From Vulcanimicrobiia bacterium (GTDB lineage Bacteria > Eremiobacterota > Eremiobacteria > Baltobacterales > Baltobacteraceae), in NCBI GenBank assembly GCA_024281135.1, contig JAMXLG010000424.1, forward strand, positions 1-9,476: a stretch of 9,476 bases of DNA, in the 5' to 3' direction. This document shows, in pieces, positions 1 through 6,303 of the stretch (its first letter is position 1; each line of letters begins with the position of its first letter). The translations under genes and the position numbers were made by a program. The notes under the pieces are model-generated. The model was not told the origin of the DNA and did not search any database. It worked only from the letters and a program-made list of their open reading frames with translations.

Positions 1-26
1 GTCCCGATCGTCTTCACGTTCGTGCG

Positions 27-1607
27 TTACGGCCGCACGCGACGGTGTGGGAGCATGAATGCGAACGGGACGGCAATTGCAACCATGATGGCGCCCAGTA
101 AAAACGTATCTCCATAAGCGCGAACCGTAGCCATAGACGTCGCAAGTTCGCTGAGCATCGCTTGCGGCGTGCCGGGCAGCAGATGGAAGAACTGCGCGAG
201 ACCTTGCATGTGGTGCAGGTATTGCATCACGGGAATGCGCGAGGAGTTCATCGCGGAGGCAACCGCGATATAGTCGGTCGATGAACGCGCCGTGAGATAC
301 GACTGGCCGACGGCGATACCAAGGCTGCCGCCGACTTGCCAAACGGTGTTGAGAATGCCCGATGCGCTGCCCGTGCGATTGCGCGCAATGTTTGTCAATG
401 CGGCGGTCGTGAGCGGAGTGAAGAGCAAGCCGAGGGCCGCGGTGCGAATGAGGTTCGCGATCGCGAGATGGCTGAAATCCCAGTCGATATCGATGCGCGC
501 GAAGAGAAACGTCCCGTATGCAGCGATAATCATGCCGGTGACAACGAGCACGCGCGCTCCGATTTTATCGGCGAGCGTACCGGCAACCGGCATCAGAATC
601 GCCATCGCGAGACCTGCAGGCAAGAGCACGAGCCCGGATTGCGTTGCGTCCCAGCCGAGAATCGTCTGCGTAAAGAGCGGGATCAGGAAGATCGAAAAGT
701 AGTATCCGGTTCCGAGCACGGCGCGAAGAAAAACCGCGATGGAAAACGTGCGGTCGCGAAACAGCGCAAGATCGATCATCGGATATTCAGCGCGCAGTTC
801 GTTCCAAATGAAAAGTCCGAACATGATCGCCGAGGCGATGAACGAGCGCATGATCCATGGGTCGTCCCATCCCAAACGGTTGCCTTGGGTGAGGGGGATG
901 AGGAAAAGCGTCAACGCGGCCGACAACGTTCCGAATCCGGCATAGTCGAATGCCGTTTTTGCTTTAACCGCGCGATCTTCGCTGCCCGGGAGCGCGCGAA
1001 CCGCTGCAATTAATCCCGCAACCCCAAATGGCACGCCGAGCCAAAAGACGAGACGCCAATCATCGAGATTGTCGACGATCAATCCGCTGATCCACGGACC
1101 CAACGCCGGCGCTAGCATCATGCCCATGCCCCACAACCCGAGCGCACGGCCGCGTTGCTGCGGCGGAATGACGTCGGTCACGATCGCCATTCCCGTCGGC
1201 GATATGATGCCGCCGCCCACCGCTTGCAGAATGCGGAACATGATCAACGATCCGGTACTCCACGACATGCTCGCGCAGATAGAAAAGATCGTGAACATCG
1301 CAAGACCGATCAAAAACATCCGCTTACGACCGAACGTGTCGGCAAGCCAGCCGGCAAGCGGCATCGTGATCGAGTACCCCAGCATGTAACCGGTCACCAC
1401 CCATTCCATCGTGTCGATGTCCGAACCGAACGATGCGATCAGGTTCGGAATGATGACGTTTGCCGTGCTTGAGTAGAGCGGCCCGAGAAAGTTGCCGAGC
1501 ATCACAACGATCAGGACCGCCGCCGGCGAGGCGACTGTAGCCACAATTGCGCGCGAAGCTTGCGGCGGCGTTACCAGGGGACGCGAGGGTTTTATAGCCA
1601 GTGCCAT
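27..1607 (-). CDS. MFS transporter, DHA2 (EmrB/QacA) type 14-helix drug:H+ antiporter
   Basis: A 526-residue inner-membrane protein, the usual length for a 14-helix drug:proton antiporter. Family motifs are clear. The first helix ends in a degenerate form of the DHA2 signature (STANVIIPNL, residues 47-56). Motif A is GWLADTFGRKRMF at 86-98. The helix-4 arginine motif is RILQAVGGG at 125-133. Antiporter motif C is APALGPWISG at 166-175, and WRLVFWLGVPFG lies at 184-195. The usual acidic residue just before the first signature is absent (LYSS). The role is probably proton-driven export of a toxic compound; the substrate cannot be read from sequence. The ATG at 1605-1607 is the natural start, but no Shine-Dalgarno sequence lies close to it, so the message may have a very short leader. 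It is divergent from the TetR-type gene starting 43 bp away, which is probably its repressor. Family assignment is firm; substrate unknown. Confidence 0.93.
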   Translation of the reverse strand: MALAIKPSRPLVTPPQASRAIVATVASPAAVLIVVMLGNFLGPLYSSTANVIIPNLIASFGSDIDTMEWVVTGYMLGYSITMPLAGWLADTFGRKRMFLIGLAMFTIFSICASMSWSTGSLIMFRILQAVGGGIISPTGMAIVTDVIPPQQRGRALGLWGMGMMLAPALGPWISGLIVDNLDDWRLVFWLGVPFGVAGLIAAVRALPGSEDRAVKAKTAFDYAGFGTLSAALTLFLIPLTQGNRLGWDDPWIMRSFIASAIMFGLFIWNELRAEYPMIDLALFRDRTFSIAVFLRAVLGTGYYFSIFLIPLFTQTILGWDATQSGLVLLPAGLAMAILMPVAGTLADKIGARVLVVTGMIIAAYGTFLFARIDIDWDFSHLAIANLIRTAALGLLFTPLTTAALTNIARNRTGSASGILNTVWQVGGSLGIAVGQSYLTARSSTDYIAVASAMNSSRIPVMQYLHHMQGLAQFFHLLPGTPQAMLSELATSMATVRAYGDTFLLGAIMVAIAVPFAFMLPHRRVRP

Positions 1608-1650
1608 TGTAGTAGGTAATTACTCCGAGAGTGCGTATTTATATTACCAC
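1608..1650. promoter_or_regulatory. Divergent promoter/operator region between MFS exporter and TetR regulator
   Basis: This 43-bp gap must hold both promoters. It is AT-rich relative to its surroundings. It contains the perfect palindrome GTAATTAC (1616-1623), set inside AGTA-N6-TACT (1611-1624), and a second site with GTA...TAC ends, GTATTTATATTAC (1635-1647). Either could be a TetR-dimer operator. On the plus strand TATATT (1640-1645) is a fair -10 box that would place the transcript start at or next to the regulator ATG at 1651. Neither gene has a close Shine-Dalgarno sequence, so leaderless or near-leaderless messages are likely. No good -35 hexamer is seen. That a regulatory region lies here is secure from the layout; the exact sites are inference. 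Confidence 0.5.
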
Positions 1651-2364
1651 ATGGCATACGAGGTCATTAAGACGATTCGCGGACGTCGGTACCGCTACGA
1701 AGTCGAGAGCTTTCGCGACCCGGAGACGGGCAAGGTCCGCAACAAATGGCATTACCTCGGCAAAGCTGATAGCGACCGGCCCCCAGCTCGGCGGGCCAGC
1801 GGAGACGAAACCCGGACGAAGCTCATGGACGCCCTCGAGCGGCTACTCGATCGAGGAAATTGGAGCGAACTCACGGTACGACTGATTGCCGCGGAGGCGG
1901 GCGTAGCAGAAGCAACCTATTATCGCTACTTTCAGTCGCGTTCCGAATTGTTGCACGCGTGCGCGGCGCGCGTATCGGAAACACTGGAAGATCGGCTCCA
2001 AGCGCTACACGAAATTGCGCCGGAACGCGATCTGGAGCGTAAGCGTTTGCGCGAACTAGCGGTGCAATTCGTGAGCGATCCTCCGGGTGCTACCGTGATT
2101 TACGCGCTTTGGACGAGGGGTGAAACGAAATCATTGCGCGCCGAGCGGCGAGTCCGTCGCCAACGCGCACTTAGCCAATATTTTCACGAGTTGCGCGATC
2201 GCGCGTTCGTCGCATTCAACGACGCGGAAATCGACAAACTCTCAACAGAGATCGCACTCTTGTTGCAAGCATTTTCCTATCGAACCGTCATCGAACGCCG
2301 CCATCTCGGCGAGGAAGAATACGAAGCCGTCGCTTCAATCGTCGATCGGTTAGTGTTCGGGTAA
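1651..2364 (+). CDS. TetR/AcrR-family transcriptional regulator with N-terminal extension
   Basis: A 237-residue protein, probably the repressor of the divergent exporter. Residues about 52-108 form the TetR DNA-binding domain: a first helix ETRTKLMDALERLL, then helix-turn-helix LTVRLIAAEAGVAEATYYRYF (in two parts, 74-84 and 85-94) and the typical FQSRSELL tail. Residues 115-237 are helical and variable, as expected for the ligand-binding and dimer domain. The first 40 residues are unusual: basic, probably beta-rich, with GRRYRYEVESFRDPETGK (11-28) followed by HYLGKAD (34-40). This resembles from memory the N-terminus of some DDE transposases (YLVESYREGGKVRQ...LGRLD) and is not part of a standard TetR fold. 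The ATG at 1651 was chosen because this extension begins there and an upstream start would run into the exporter gene. There is no Shine-Dalgarno sequence. It ends 3 bases before a strong hairpin terminator. Confidence 0.88.
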   Translation: MAYEVIKTIRGRRYRYEVESFRDPETGKVRNKWHYLGKADSDRPPARRASGDETRTKLMDALERLLDRGNWSELTVRLIAAEAGVAEATYYRYFQSRSELLHACAARVSETLEDRLQALHEIAPERDLERKRLRELAVQFVSDPPGATVIYALWTRGETKSLRAERRVRRQRALSQYFHELRDRAFVAFNDAEIDKLSTEIALLLQAFSYRTVIERRHLGEEEYEAVASIVDRLVFG

Positions 2365-2367
2365 ACA

Positions 2368-2399
2368 AAAAGTCCGCCGAAACATCTCGGCGGGCTTTT
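2368..2399. terminator. Bidirectional intrinsic terminator between convergent genes
   Basis: A 13-bp stem (2368-2380 pairing with 2387-2399, one G-T wobble) closes a 6-base loop. The GC-rich core GTCCGCCGA/TCGGCGGGC is flanked by A4 and T4. Read on the plus strand it starts 3 bases after the TetR stop codon and ends in TTTT. Read on the minus strand it ends in TTTTTGTTT, so it can also stop transcription from the cytochrome gene that converges from the right. Confidence 0.9.
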
Positions 2400-2408
2400 G
2401 AATTGAGG

Positions 2409-2436
2409 CGATCCTTCGACAAGCTCAGGATGACAC
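2409..2436 (+). repeat. 28-bp extragenic repeat, copy 1, with partial tandem duplication
   Basis: This 28-bp sequence with core CCTTCGACAAGCTCAGG is identical, base for base, to the copy at 6304-6331. Its ends ATCCT (2411-2415) and AGGAT (2427-2431) can pair. Its right part is repeated in tandem with a 15-bp step: GCTCAGGATGACACT (2423-2437) is followed by GCTCAGGATGACGCG (2438-2452). From memory the core is a widespread intergenic repeat in many bacterial genomes. It lies 9 bases from the hairpin terminator, between that and the stop codon of the fused cytochrome gene. Confidence 0.85.
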
Positions 2437-2456
2437 TGCTCAGGATGACGCGGACG

Positions 2457-3983
2457 TTATTTGACTTCGGCTTCTTTGACGGCGCCGGCAGTGTTGCCGG
2501 GGAGGCCGCCGCGGATGAAGGTGATGACGTTCGCGATGTCTTTCTTCGAGAGCGACGACTTCCACGCGGGCATCGGCGCGCTGTACGTTTGACCTAGTAC
2601 TGCTTGTCCGTGTAGCCCGTTTTCGACGACGTTGATCACGGCTTTCGGATCGCCTGTGACAAACGGATTCTTCGAAAGCGGCGGAGCAACGCTGGGCGCG
2701 CCTTGACCGTTTGCACCGTGACAGCTCGAGCAGTTTTGCGAGAAGACTTGCTGTCCGGCCGTAATTTGCGCGCTTGCAGCACCACCAGGTGCAGCGACCG
2801 TAGCGCCGGTTCCGTTCGAGGTTCCAGCTTGATTCGACTCGGGTGCCGCGAGAACTTGAGCTTCCGTCTGCTGCGGCACGCCCGACGCGGCGATGTGCGC
2901 CTGAATCGTTGTTTGCGCGTAGAACGAGAGCGCGACGATGACGAGCACCACGACGAGCGTCGTCCACAGAATTCCGGCACGCGATGCGAAAGAACGCGTT
3001 GTGCTCTTGTCGAGCCACGGCAGCACCAGAACGACGAGTCCGCCGATCGTTGGGATGACGATTGCCGCGAACAGTTCAACCCACGGCGCATTCGCTTGCG
3101 AGACGAGAAATGGAATGTGGCTGCCCTGCATCAGCACCGGTACGAAGTTCAGCAGGCCGAAGAGGAACAAGAAATACCACGCCGGGTAGGGCACGAACGC
3201 CGCGTTCGTCGGATCGGCTTTCGCGTCTAGGAACGGCGGCGCCGCGAACGCGAGGGCGATGATAATGAAGAACACGACGAGCGACGCGACGCCGTCCATG
3301 AACATCTGATCCGGCCAGAAGCGTCCGGGACGCAGTTTCCGCGGATCGTCGACGACCGGTCCCGCCGGGCCGTTGTGACGGAAGATCGTGAGGTGTGCGC
3401 CGACGAGCAGAACGAGCACGGCCGGCATAAGCCAAACATGGAGACCGAAGAAACGATTGATCGTGTCGGTGCCCATCGTACCGCCACCCTGTGCGATCGA
3501 CTGCAGAATGCCGCCGCCCGGCGGAAGGCCCGAGATATTAAGCGAGACTTGCGACGCGAAGTACGCATCCATATCCCACGGCAACAGATAGCCGGTGAGA
3601 CCGAGCACAAGCGTCGAGAGCAGAAGCAGCACGCCGACGATCCATTGCAGTTCGCGCGGCGATTTATACGCGCCCCAAATCAACACTTGCAGCAAGTGCA
3701 GGAAGACCAGCGCGATCATTGCCGATGCACCCCAATAGTGCAACGAGAGCAAGAAGTGGGTATACGGATTTAAGTAAATCGCACGCGTCGATTCCCACGC
3801 CGTTGCGGCCGACGGTGCATAGAAGAACGTAAGGAAAATACCGGTCGTGATCTGCAGAATCATCGCGAACAGTGTCGCGCTGCCGAACACGTACCAGTAA
3901 CTTGCGCCGCCCGGGACGTCTTCCGTAAGGAAGTCCTTCGTCATCGAGATGAAGCCGGTGCGCGACTCAATCCAATTGAGCAT
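2457..3983 (-). CDS. Cytochrome b/subunit IV/cytochrome c fusion protein of a bc1/b6f-type quinol oxidoreductase
   Basis: This 508-residue membrane protein joins three normally separate parts of the quinol:cytochrome c oxidoreductase. Residues 1-205 match cytochrome b6: haem ligands H82/H96 in one helix and H182/H197 in another. The spacings of 14 and 15 are the b6 pattern, and GYLLPWD lies at 131-137. Residues 225-360 match subunit IV, with the Qo-site motif as PAWY (267-270) in place of PEWY. An Ala/Gly/Thr/Pro-rich linker (about 375-405) leads to a cytochrome c domain with CSSCH (418-422) and a likely axial Met in SAPMPAW (M471). The b6f haem-ci cysteine is replaced by V32. The protein would carry quinol oxidation and low-potential haem transfer and pass electrons to its own c haem on the outer face. 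The start has a good Shine-Dalgarno sequence. It forms an operon with the Rieske gene 17 bp upstream. Confidence 0.94.
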   Translation of the reverse strand: MLNWIESRTGFISMTKDFLTEDVPGGASYWYVFGSATLFAMILQITTGIFLTFFYAPSAATAWESTRAIYLNPYTHFLLSLHYWGASAMIALVFLHLLQVLIWGAYKSPRELQWIVGVLLLLSTLVLGLTGYLLPWDMDAYFASQVSLNISGLPPGGGILQSIAQGGGTMGTDTINRFFGLHVWLMPAVLVLLVGAHLTIFRHNGPAGPVVDDPRKLRPGRFWPDQMFMDGVASLVVFFIIIALAFAAPPFLDAKADPTNAAFVPYPAWYFLFLFGLLNFVPVLMQGSHIPFLVSQANAPWVELFAAIVIPTIGGLVVLVLPWLDKSTTRSFASRAGILWTTLVVVLVIVALSFYAQTTIQAHIAASGVPQQTEAQVLAAPESNQAGTSNGTGATVAAPGGAASAQITAGQQVFSQNCSSCHGANGQGAPSVAPPLSKNPFVTGDPKAVINVVENGLHGQAVLGQTYSAPMPAWKSSLSKKDIANVITFIRGGLPGNTAGAVKEAEVK

Positions 3984-3994
3984 CGGTTAGCGAT

Positions 3995-4002
3995 CCTTCC
4001 TT
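3995..4002 (-). promoter_or_regulatory. Ribosome binding site of the fused cytochrome gene
   Basis: On the minus strand AAGGAAGG lies 11 bases before the ATG at 3981-3983 and overlaps the TAA stop of the Rieske gene (4001-4003). It fixes the start of the cytochrome gene and shows that the two genes are read as one coupled unit. Confidence 0.7.
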
Positions 4003-4729
4003 ACGATTGATACGAGATGACGACGCGATCCGGGACGCCCGATTGATAGCGAATCCACATCACATTTGCGGTGCCGCTTTGCTCTTTGAATGGTAGCGGA
4101 TCCATTCCGCGCGGCGCGGGACCGGCGAGGTGCTCTCCGTCGAAACTGAATTGCGAACCGTGGCACGGGCATTGGAACCGCGACGCATCGCCGTTCCACA
4201 CGGGGCGGCATCCCAAGTGCGGGCAGATCGGGCTAAAAATGACGAAGTTCATGTTGATCACGTCGTACGGCAGATCAGACTTGCCGTCTTTGAAGAGATC
4301 GGGACGCGCCGTCTGAAACTTGCTCGGGTCGGTGACCTTGATGCCCCACACGTACTCTTCGGTCGATTGTTCCGGAAGATACGAGTCCTTGGACTTCAGT
4401 GCGAACGTCAACTTAATCGGCTTCGACGTTGCATCTTGAAGTTGTTTGACTTCGTCCGGATTGAGCGGTGCCCAATTGCCCGAGCCGCTTCCGCCCGTTG
4501 GAATCAGCGATCCGATGATCGGTATCGCAAGTCCGAGTCCGACGATGCCGCCGACGGCTAATGTAGCTTTCGCCATGAACTGGCGGCGGCTGATTTCTTC
4601 AGCCGTCCCCGGCTCGTCGTATGCGCTATAAATCTTACGCTGGACGCCTGGGGCGCCCGCTGCAGCCTCTTTCGACAAAACTCGCACTCTCTCCGGAACG
4701 TGTGGGAATTGGGACCAATTCACACGCAT
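4001..4729 (-). CDS. Rieske [2Fe-2S] iron-sulfur protein of the bc complex, Tat-exported
   Basis: A 242-residue Rieske subunit that takes the first electron from quinol at the Qo site and passes it to cytochrome c. The N-terminus is cytoplasmic (1-47), followed by a twin-arginine motif SRRQFM (47-52) and one hydrophobic helix (about 55-77) that acts as an uncleaved signal anchor. The soluble domain holds box 1 CPHLGC (169-174) and box 2 CPCHGS (187-192). By family knowledge C169, H171, C187 and H190 bind the cluster and C174-C189 form the disulfide. Box 1 has Pro where Thr is usual. The ATG at 4727-4729 was chosen because the upstream open frame runs through the sigma gene in another frame and looks like non-protein sequence; GAGG lies 11-12 bases before this ATG. 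It precedes the fused cytochrome gene by 17 bp and follows the sigma gene by 37 bp. Confidence 0.95.
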   Translation of the reverse strand: MRVNWSQFPHVPERVRVLSKEAAAGAPGVQRKIYSAYDEPGTAEEISRRQFMAKATLAVGGIVGLGLAIPIIGSLIPTGGSGSGNWAPLNPDEVKQLQDATSKPIKLTFALKSKDSYLPEQSTEEYVWGIKVTDPSKFQTARPDLFKDGKSDLPYDVINMNFVIFSPICPHLGCRPVWNGDASRFQCPCHGSQFSFDGEHLAGPAPRGMDPLPFKEQSGTANVMWIRYQSGVPDRVVISYQS

Positions 4730-4766
4730 TGTACGGCCGCCCTCTTCTAAGGCGCTACAAATAAAG

Positions 4767-5651
4767 TCACGCGCGCCGCCCGAGCGCCGCCTCCACGGCC
4801 AAGAGTTTATCCGGATTTCGCACGACGTAGATTGCGGATACCGCCACGCCGTCAGTTTCCACGGCCAATGTCTGCTCGAGCCCCTCGTCGGTGAAGAAAG
4901 CCCATCCCGGTAAGCCGTTGATCCAGGTCGGAATAACCTCGCGGAATCGCCCGTATCCCTTCTTGGCAAGGCCAGTGAGCATCTTCGTAACGCGATCGCG
5001 CCCAACGACGGGATTGATTGCGGCAGTCCGCTTTCCGCCGCCGTCGCTCAAGAACGTGACGTCGTCGGTAAGCATTGCCATCAGGCCCGAAATGTCGTCG
5101 TTGAGAACTGCTGTCCCGAGCTTGTCGCGCAGCGCCTCCGCATCGGCGGGACGCGCGATCCGGCGTGGCGCCTCGCTCTGAATCGCGACGCGCGCTCGAG
5201 ACGCCAATCGGCGCACACTTTCTTCGCTTCGCCCAAGCGTTTGCGCGATTTCCGCAAACGGAACGTCAAGAGCGTCGTGCATAAGAAACGCTGCGCGCTC
5301 GAGTGGCGAGAGGCGCTCGAGCGCAAGCAAAAACGCGTACGAAATATCTTCAGCGACGCCCACAATATGCTCGGGCACCGCGCTCTCGTCCACCACTGGT
5401 TCGGGAAGCCACGGGCCGACGTAGACCTCGCGTTGCCGCGCGCTCGAGCGAAGCCGGTCGAGCGAAAGATTCGTGACGGTTGCGCGCAGATATTTGCGCG
5501 GTTCGCGCACGTGCGAAGTATCCGCTCGTTGCATCCGTTCGAACGCATCCTGCACGACGTCTTCCGCGTCGCTCATCGACCCGAGCATCCGGTAAGCGTG
5601 ACGCACGAGCGTAGCACGTTCGGTGACGTAGAGTTCTTCTTCAGTACTCAT
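4767..5651 (-). CDS. ECF41-group (SigJ-like) RNA polymerase sigma factor with SnoaL-like C-terminal domain
   Basis: A 294-residue extracytoplasmic-function sigma factor. Region 2 is RHAYRMLGSMSDAEDVVQDAF (in parts, 17-29 and 30-37), which binds core polymerase and the -10 element. Region 4 is about 105-158, with helix-turn-helix PFAEIAQTLGRSEESVRRLA (131-150) for the -35 element. Between them lies the ECF41 hallmark YVGPWLPEP (77-85). The C-terminal half (about 170-290) is a SnoaL/NTF2-like extension with DGGGK (203-207) and NPDKL (279-283), both known ECF41 signatures. In this group the extension regulates the factor in place of an anti-sigma protein, and none is encoded nearby. Its ATG overlaps the TGA of the carboxymuconolactone decarboxylase-like gene (ATGA, 5648-5651). 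That pairing is the known genomic partner of ECF41. The Rieske gene follows after 37 bp with no terminator visible. The inducing signal is unknown. Confidence 0.94.
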   Translation of the reverse strand: MSTEEELYVTERATLVRHAYRMLGSMSDAEDVVQDAFERMQRADTSHVREPRKYLRATVTNLSLDRLRSSARQREVYVGPWLPEPVVDESAVPEHIVGVAEDISYAFLLALERLSPLERAAFLMHDALDVPFAEIAQTLGRSEESVRRLASRARVAIQSEAPRRIARPADAEALRDKLGTAVLNDDISGLMAMLTDDVTFLSDGGGKRTAAINPVVGRDRVTKMLTGLAKKGYGRFREVIPTWINGLPGWAFFTDEGLEQTLAVETDGVAVSAIYVVRNPDKLLAVEAALGRRA

Positions 5652-6190
5652 ACCGGCTGCGGAACGACGTCGAGATTACCGACCTGAATGCGCGTGCACG
5701 TGTGGCCGTGCCCGAGTACGTACTTCATGTCGGGATAGAATCGCGAAAGCGCAATCACATATGCAAGCGAGATGATTCCACGTTTGCCGTAACGTTGTTC
5801 TAACGCCTCGCGCAACGGACCATCCTGACCGTCTCGTGCCAAGATTGAACGCGTGAAGTCATAAGCGAAACGGACCGGCTCGCTCATCGCGGCGCGGTCG
5901 CCGGAGAGCACGGCGGCGATCGTCTGCTGCGGCACGCCTTCGCTCAGCGCCATCTTGACCCCCAACTGAAGGCACGGCCCGCAATCGCCCGTGCGCGCGC
6001 CGACCAGACCGGCGGTCGCGAGCACGTCCAATGGAATATCGCGCCGGTATTTCATGGCTTTCTGAATGCCCGACATTGGCGCGATTGCCTCATAGCCGCC
6101 TGCATCGAGCATCTGGCGCTGCCAGCTCGTATCGTAGTCCCATTCACGCTCGAACTTGTCGAGAAAGCGGCGCGCAAACCAGGTAAACAT
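5648..6190 (-). CDS. Carboxymuconolactone decarboxylase / AhpD-like protein, ECF41 partner
   Basis: A 180-residue, mostly helical protein, without signal peptide, of the CMD/AhpD superfamily. The family CXXC is visible as GDCGPCLQLG (68-77; C70 and C73), followed by helices and a C-terminal stretch SLAYVIALSRFYPDMKYVLG (141-160). In AhpD the CXXC is the redox centre of a peroxidase; there a Glu lies 12 residues before the first Cys and a His 4 after the second. Here those positions are A58 and G77, so a thiol-redox role is possible but classical AhpD chemistry is doubtful. CMD-like genes are among the typical neighbours and targets of ECF41 sigma factors, and the 4-bp overlap with the sigma gene supports this. 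The ATG at 6188-6190 has AAGGGAG 8 bases upstream. An ECF41-like promoter precedes it. Enzyme substrate unknown. Confidence 0.87.
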   Translation of the reverse strand: MFTWFARRFLDKFEREWDYDTSWQRQMLDAGGYEAIAPMSGIQKAMKYRRDIPLDVLATAGLVGARTGDCGPCLQLGVKMALSEGVPQQTIAAVLSGDRAAMSEPVRFAYDFTRSILARDGQDGPLREALEQRYGKRGIISLAYVIALSRFYPDMKYVLGHGHTCTRIQVGNLDVVPQPV

Positions 6191-6214
6191 GGAAAATTCT
6201 CCCTTCGCTCCCTG

Positions 6215-6241
6215 GACGGGATAGGCCGCCGAAACGTGACG
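6215..6241 (-). promoter_or_regulatory. Candidate ECF41-dependent promoter of the CMD-sigma operon
   Basis: On the minus strand CGTCACG (6235-6241) is followed after exactly 16 bases by CGTC (6215-6218). ECF41 factors are known to use a -35 close to TGTCACA and a -10 of CGTC with such spacing, and to drive their own CMD-type partner gene. The match is 5 of 7 at -35 and 4 of 4 at -10. Transcription would begin about 17 bases before the ATG at 6190, leaving just enough room for the AAGGGAG ribosome site. A TTGACA at 6256-6261 has no matching -10 box, so a housekeeping promoter is less likely here. Confidence 0.5.
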
Positions 6242-6265
6242 CGCCAGCCCCCACGTGTCAATTCA

Positions 6266-6294
6266 AAAGCCCGGCAATATCCCGCCGGGCCTTT
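6266..6294 (-). terminator. Intrinsic terminator after the tat-resB-ccsA operon
   Basis: A perfect 7-bp stem GCCCGGC/GCCGGGC (6269-6275 with 6284-6290) with an 8-base loop can be lengthened by three A-T pairs past a bulged C. On the minus strand it is followed by TTTT and then GAATTGA. It lies about 45 bases after the ccsA stop codon and ends before the CMD promoter, so it separates the two minus-strand transcripts. Confidence 0.82.
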
Positions 6295-6303
6295 GGTGCG
6301 ATT

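Noticed and set aside
1..26. Start of another gene or terminator at the left edge
   Set aside because: Only 26 bases precede the exporter stop codon; nothing can be supported.
336..1013. Long plus-strand open frame inside the exporter gene
   Set aside because: Its product is highly charged and Arg/Glu-rich, the usual look of an antisense frame of a GC-rich membrane protein gene; the exporter on the minus strand is certain.
1492..1650. Upstream extension of the TetR gene by 53 residues
   Set aside because: It would overlap the exporter gene on the other strand by over 100 bp, and the sequence before 1651 lacks conserved features.
1651..1770. Remnant of an insertion sequence fused to the regulator
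   Set aside because: Although the N-terminal piece resembles transposase starts, no inverted repeats, target duplications or further transposase sequence are present; a shared small domain is the safer reading.
4730..5005. In-frame 92-residue extension upstream of the Rieske start
   Set aside because: It lies in another frame of the well-supported sigma gene, has no signal or domain character, and the ATG at 4729 gives a normal Rieske N-terminus with a ribosome site.
6233..6261. Housekeeping promoter with TTGACA upstream of the CMD gene
   Set aside because: The hexamer at 6256-6261 has CACGTT at the proper -10 distance, a poor match; the ECF41-type boxes fit better.
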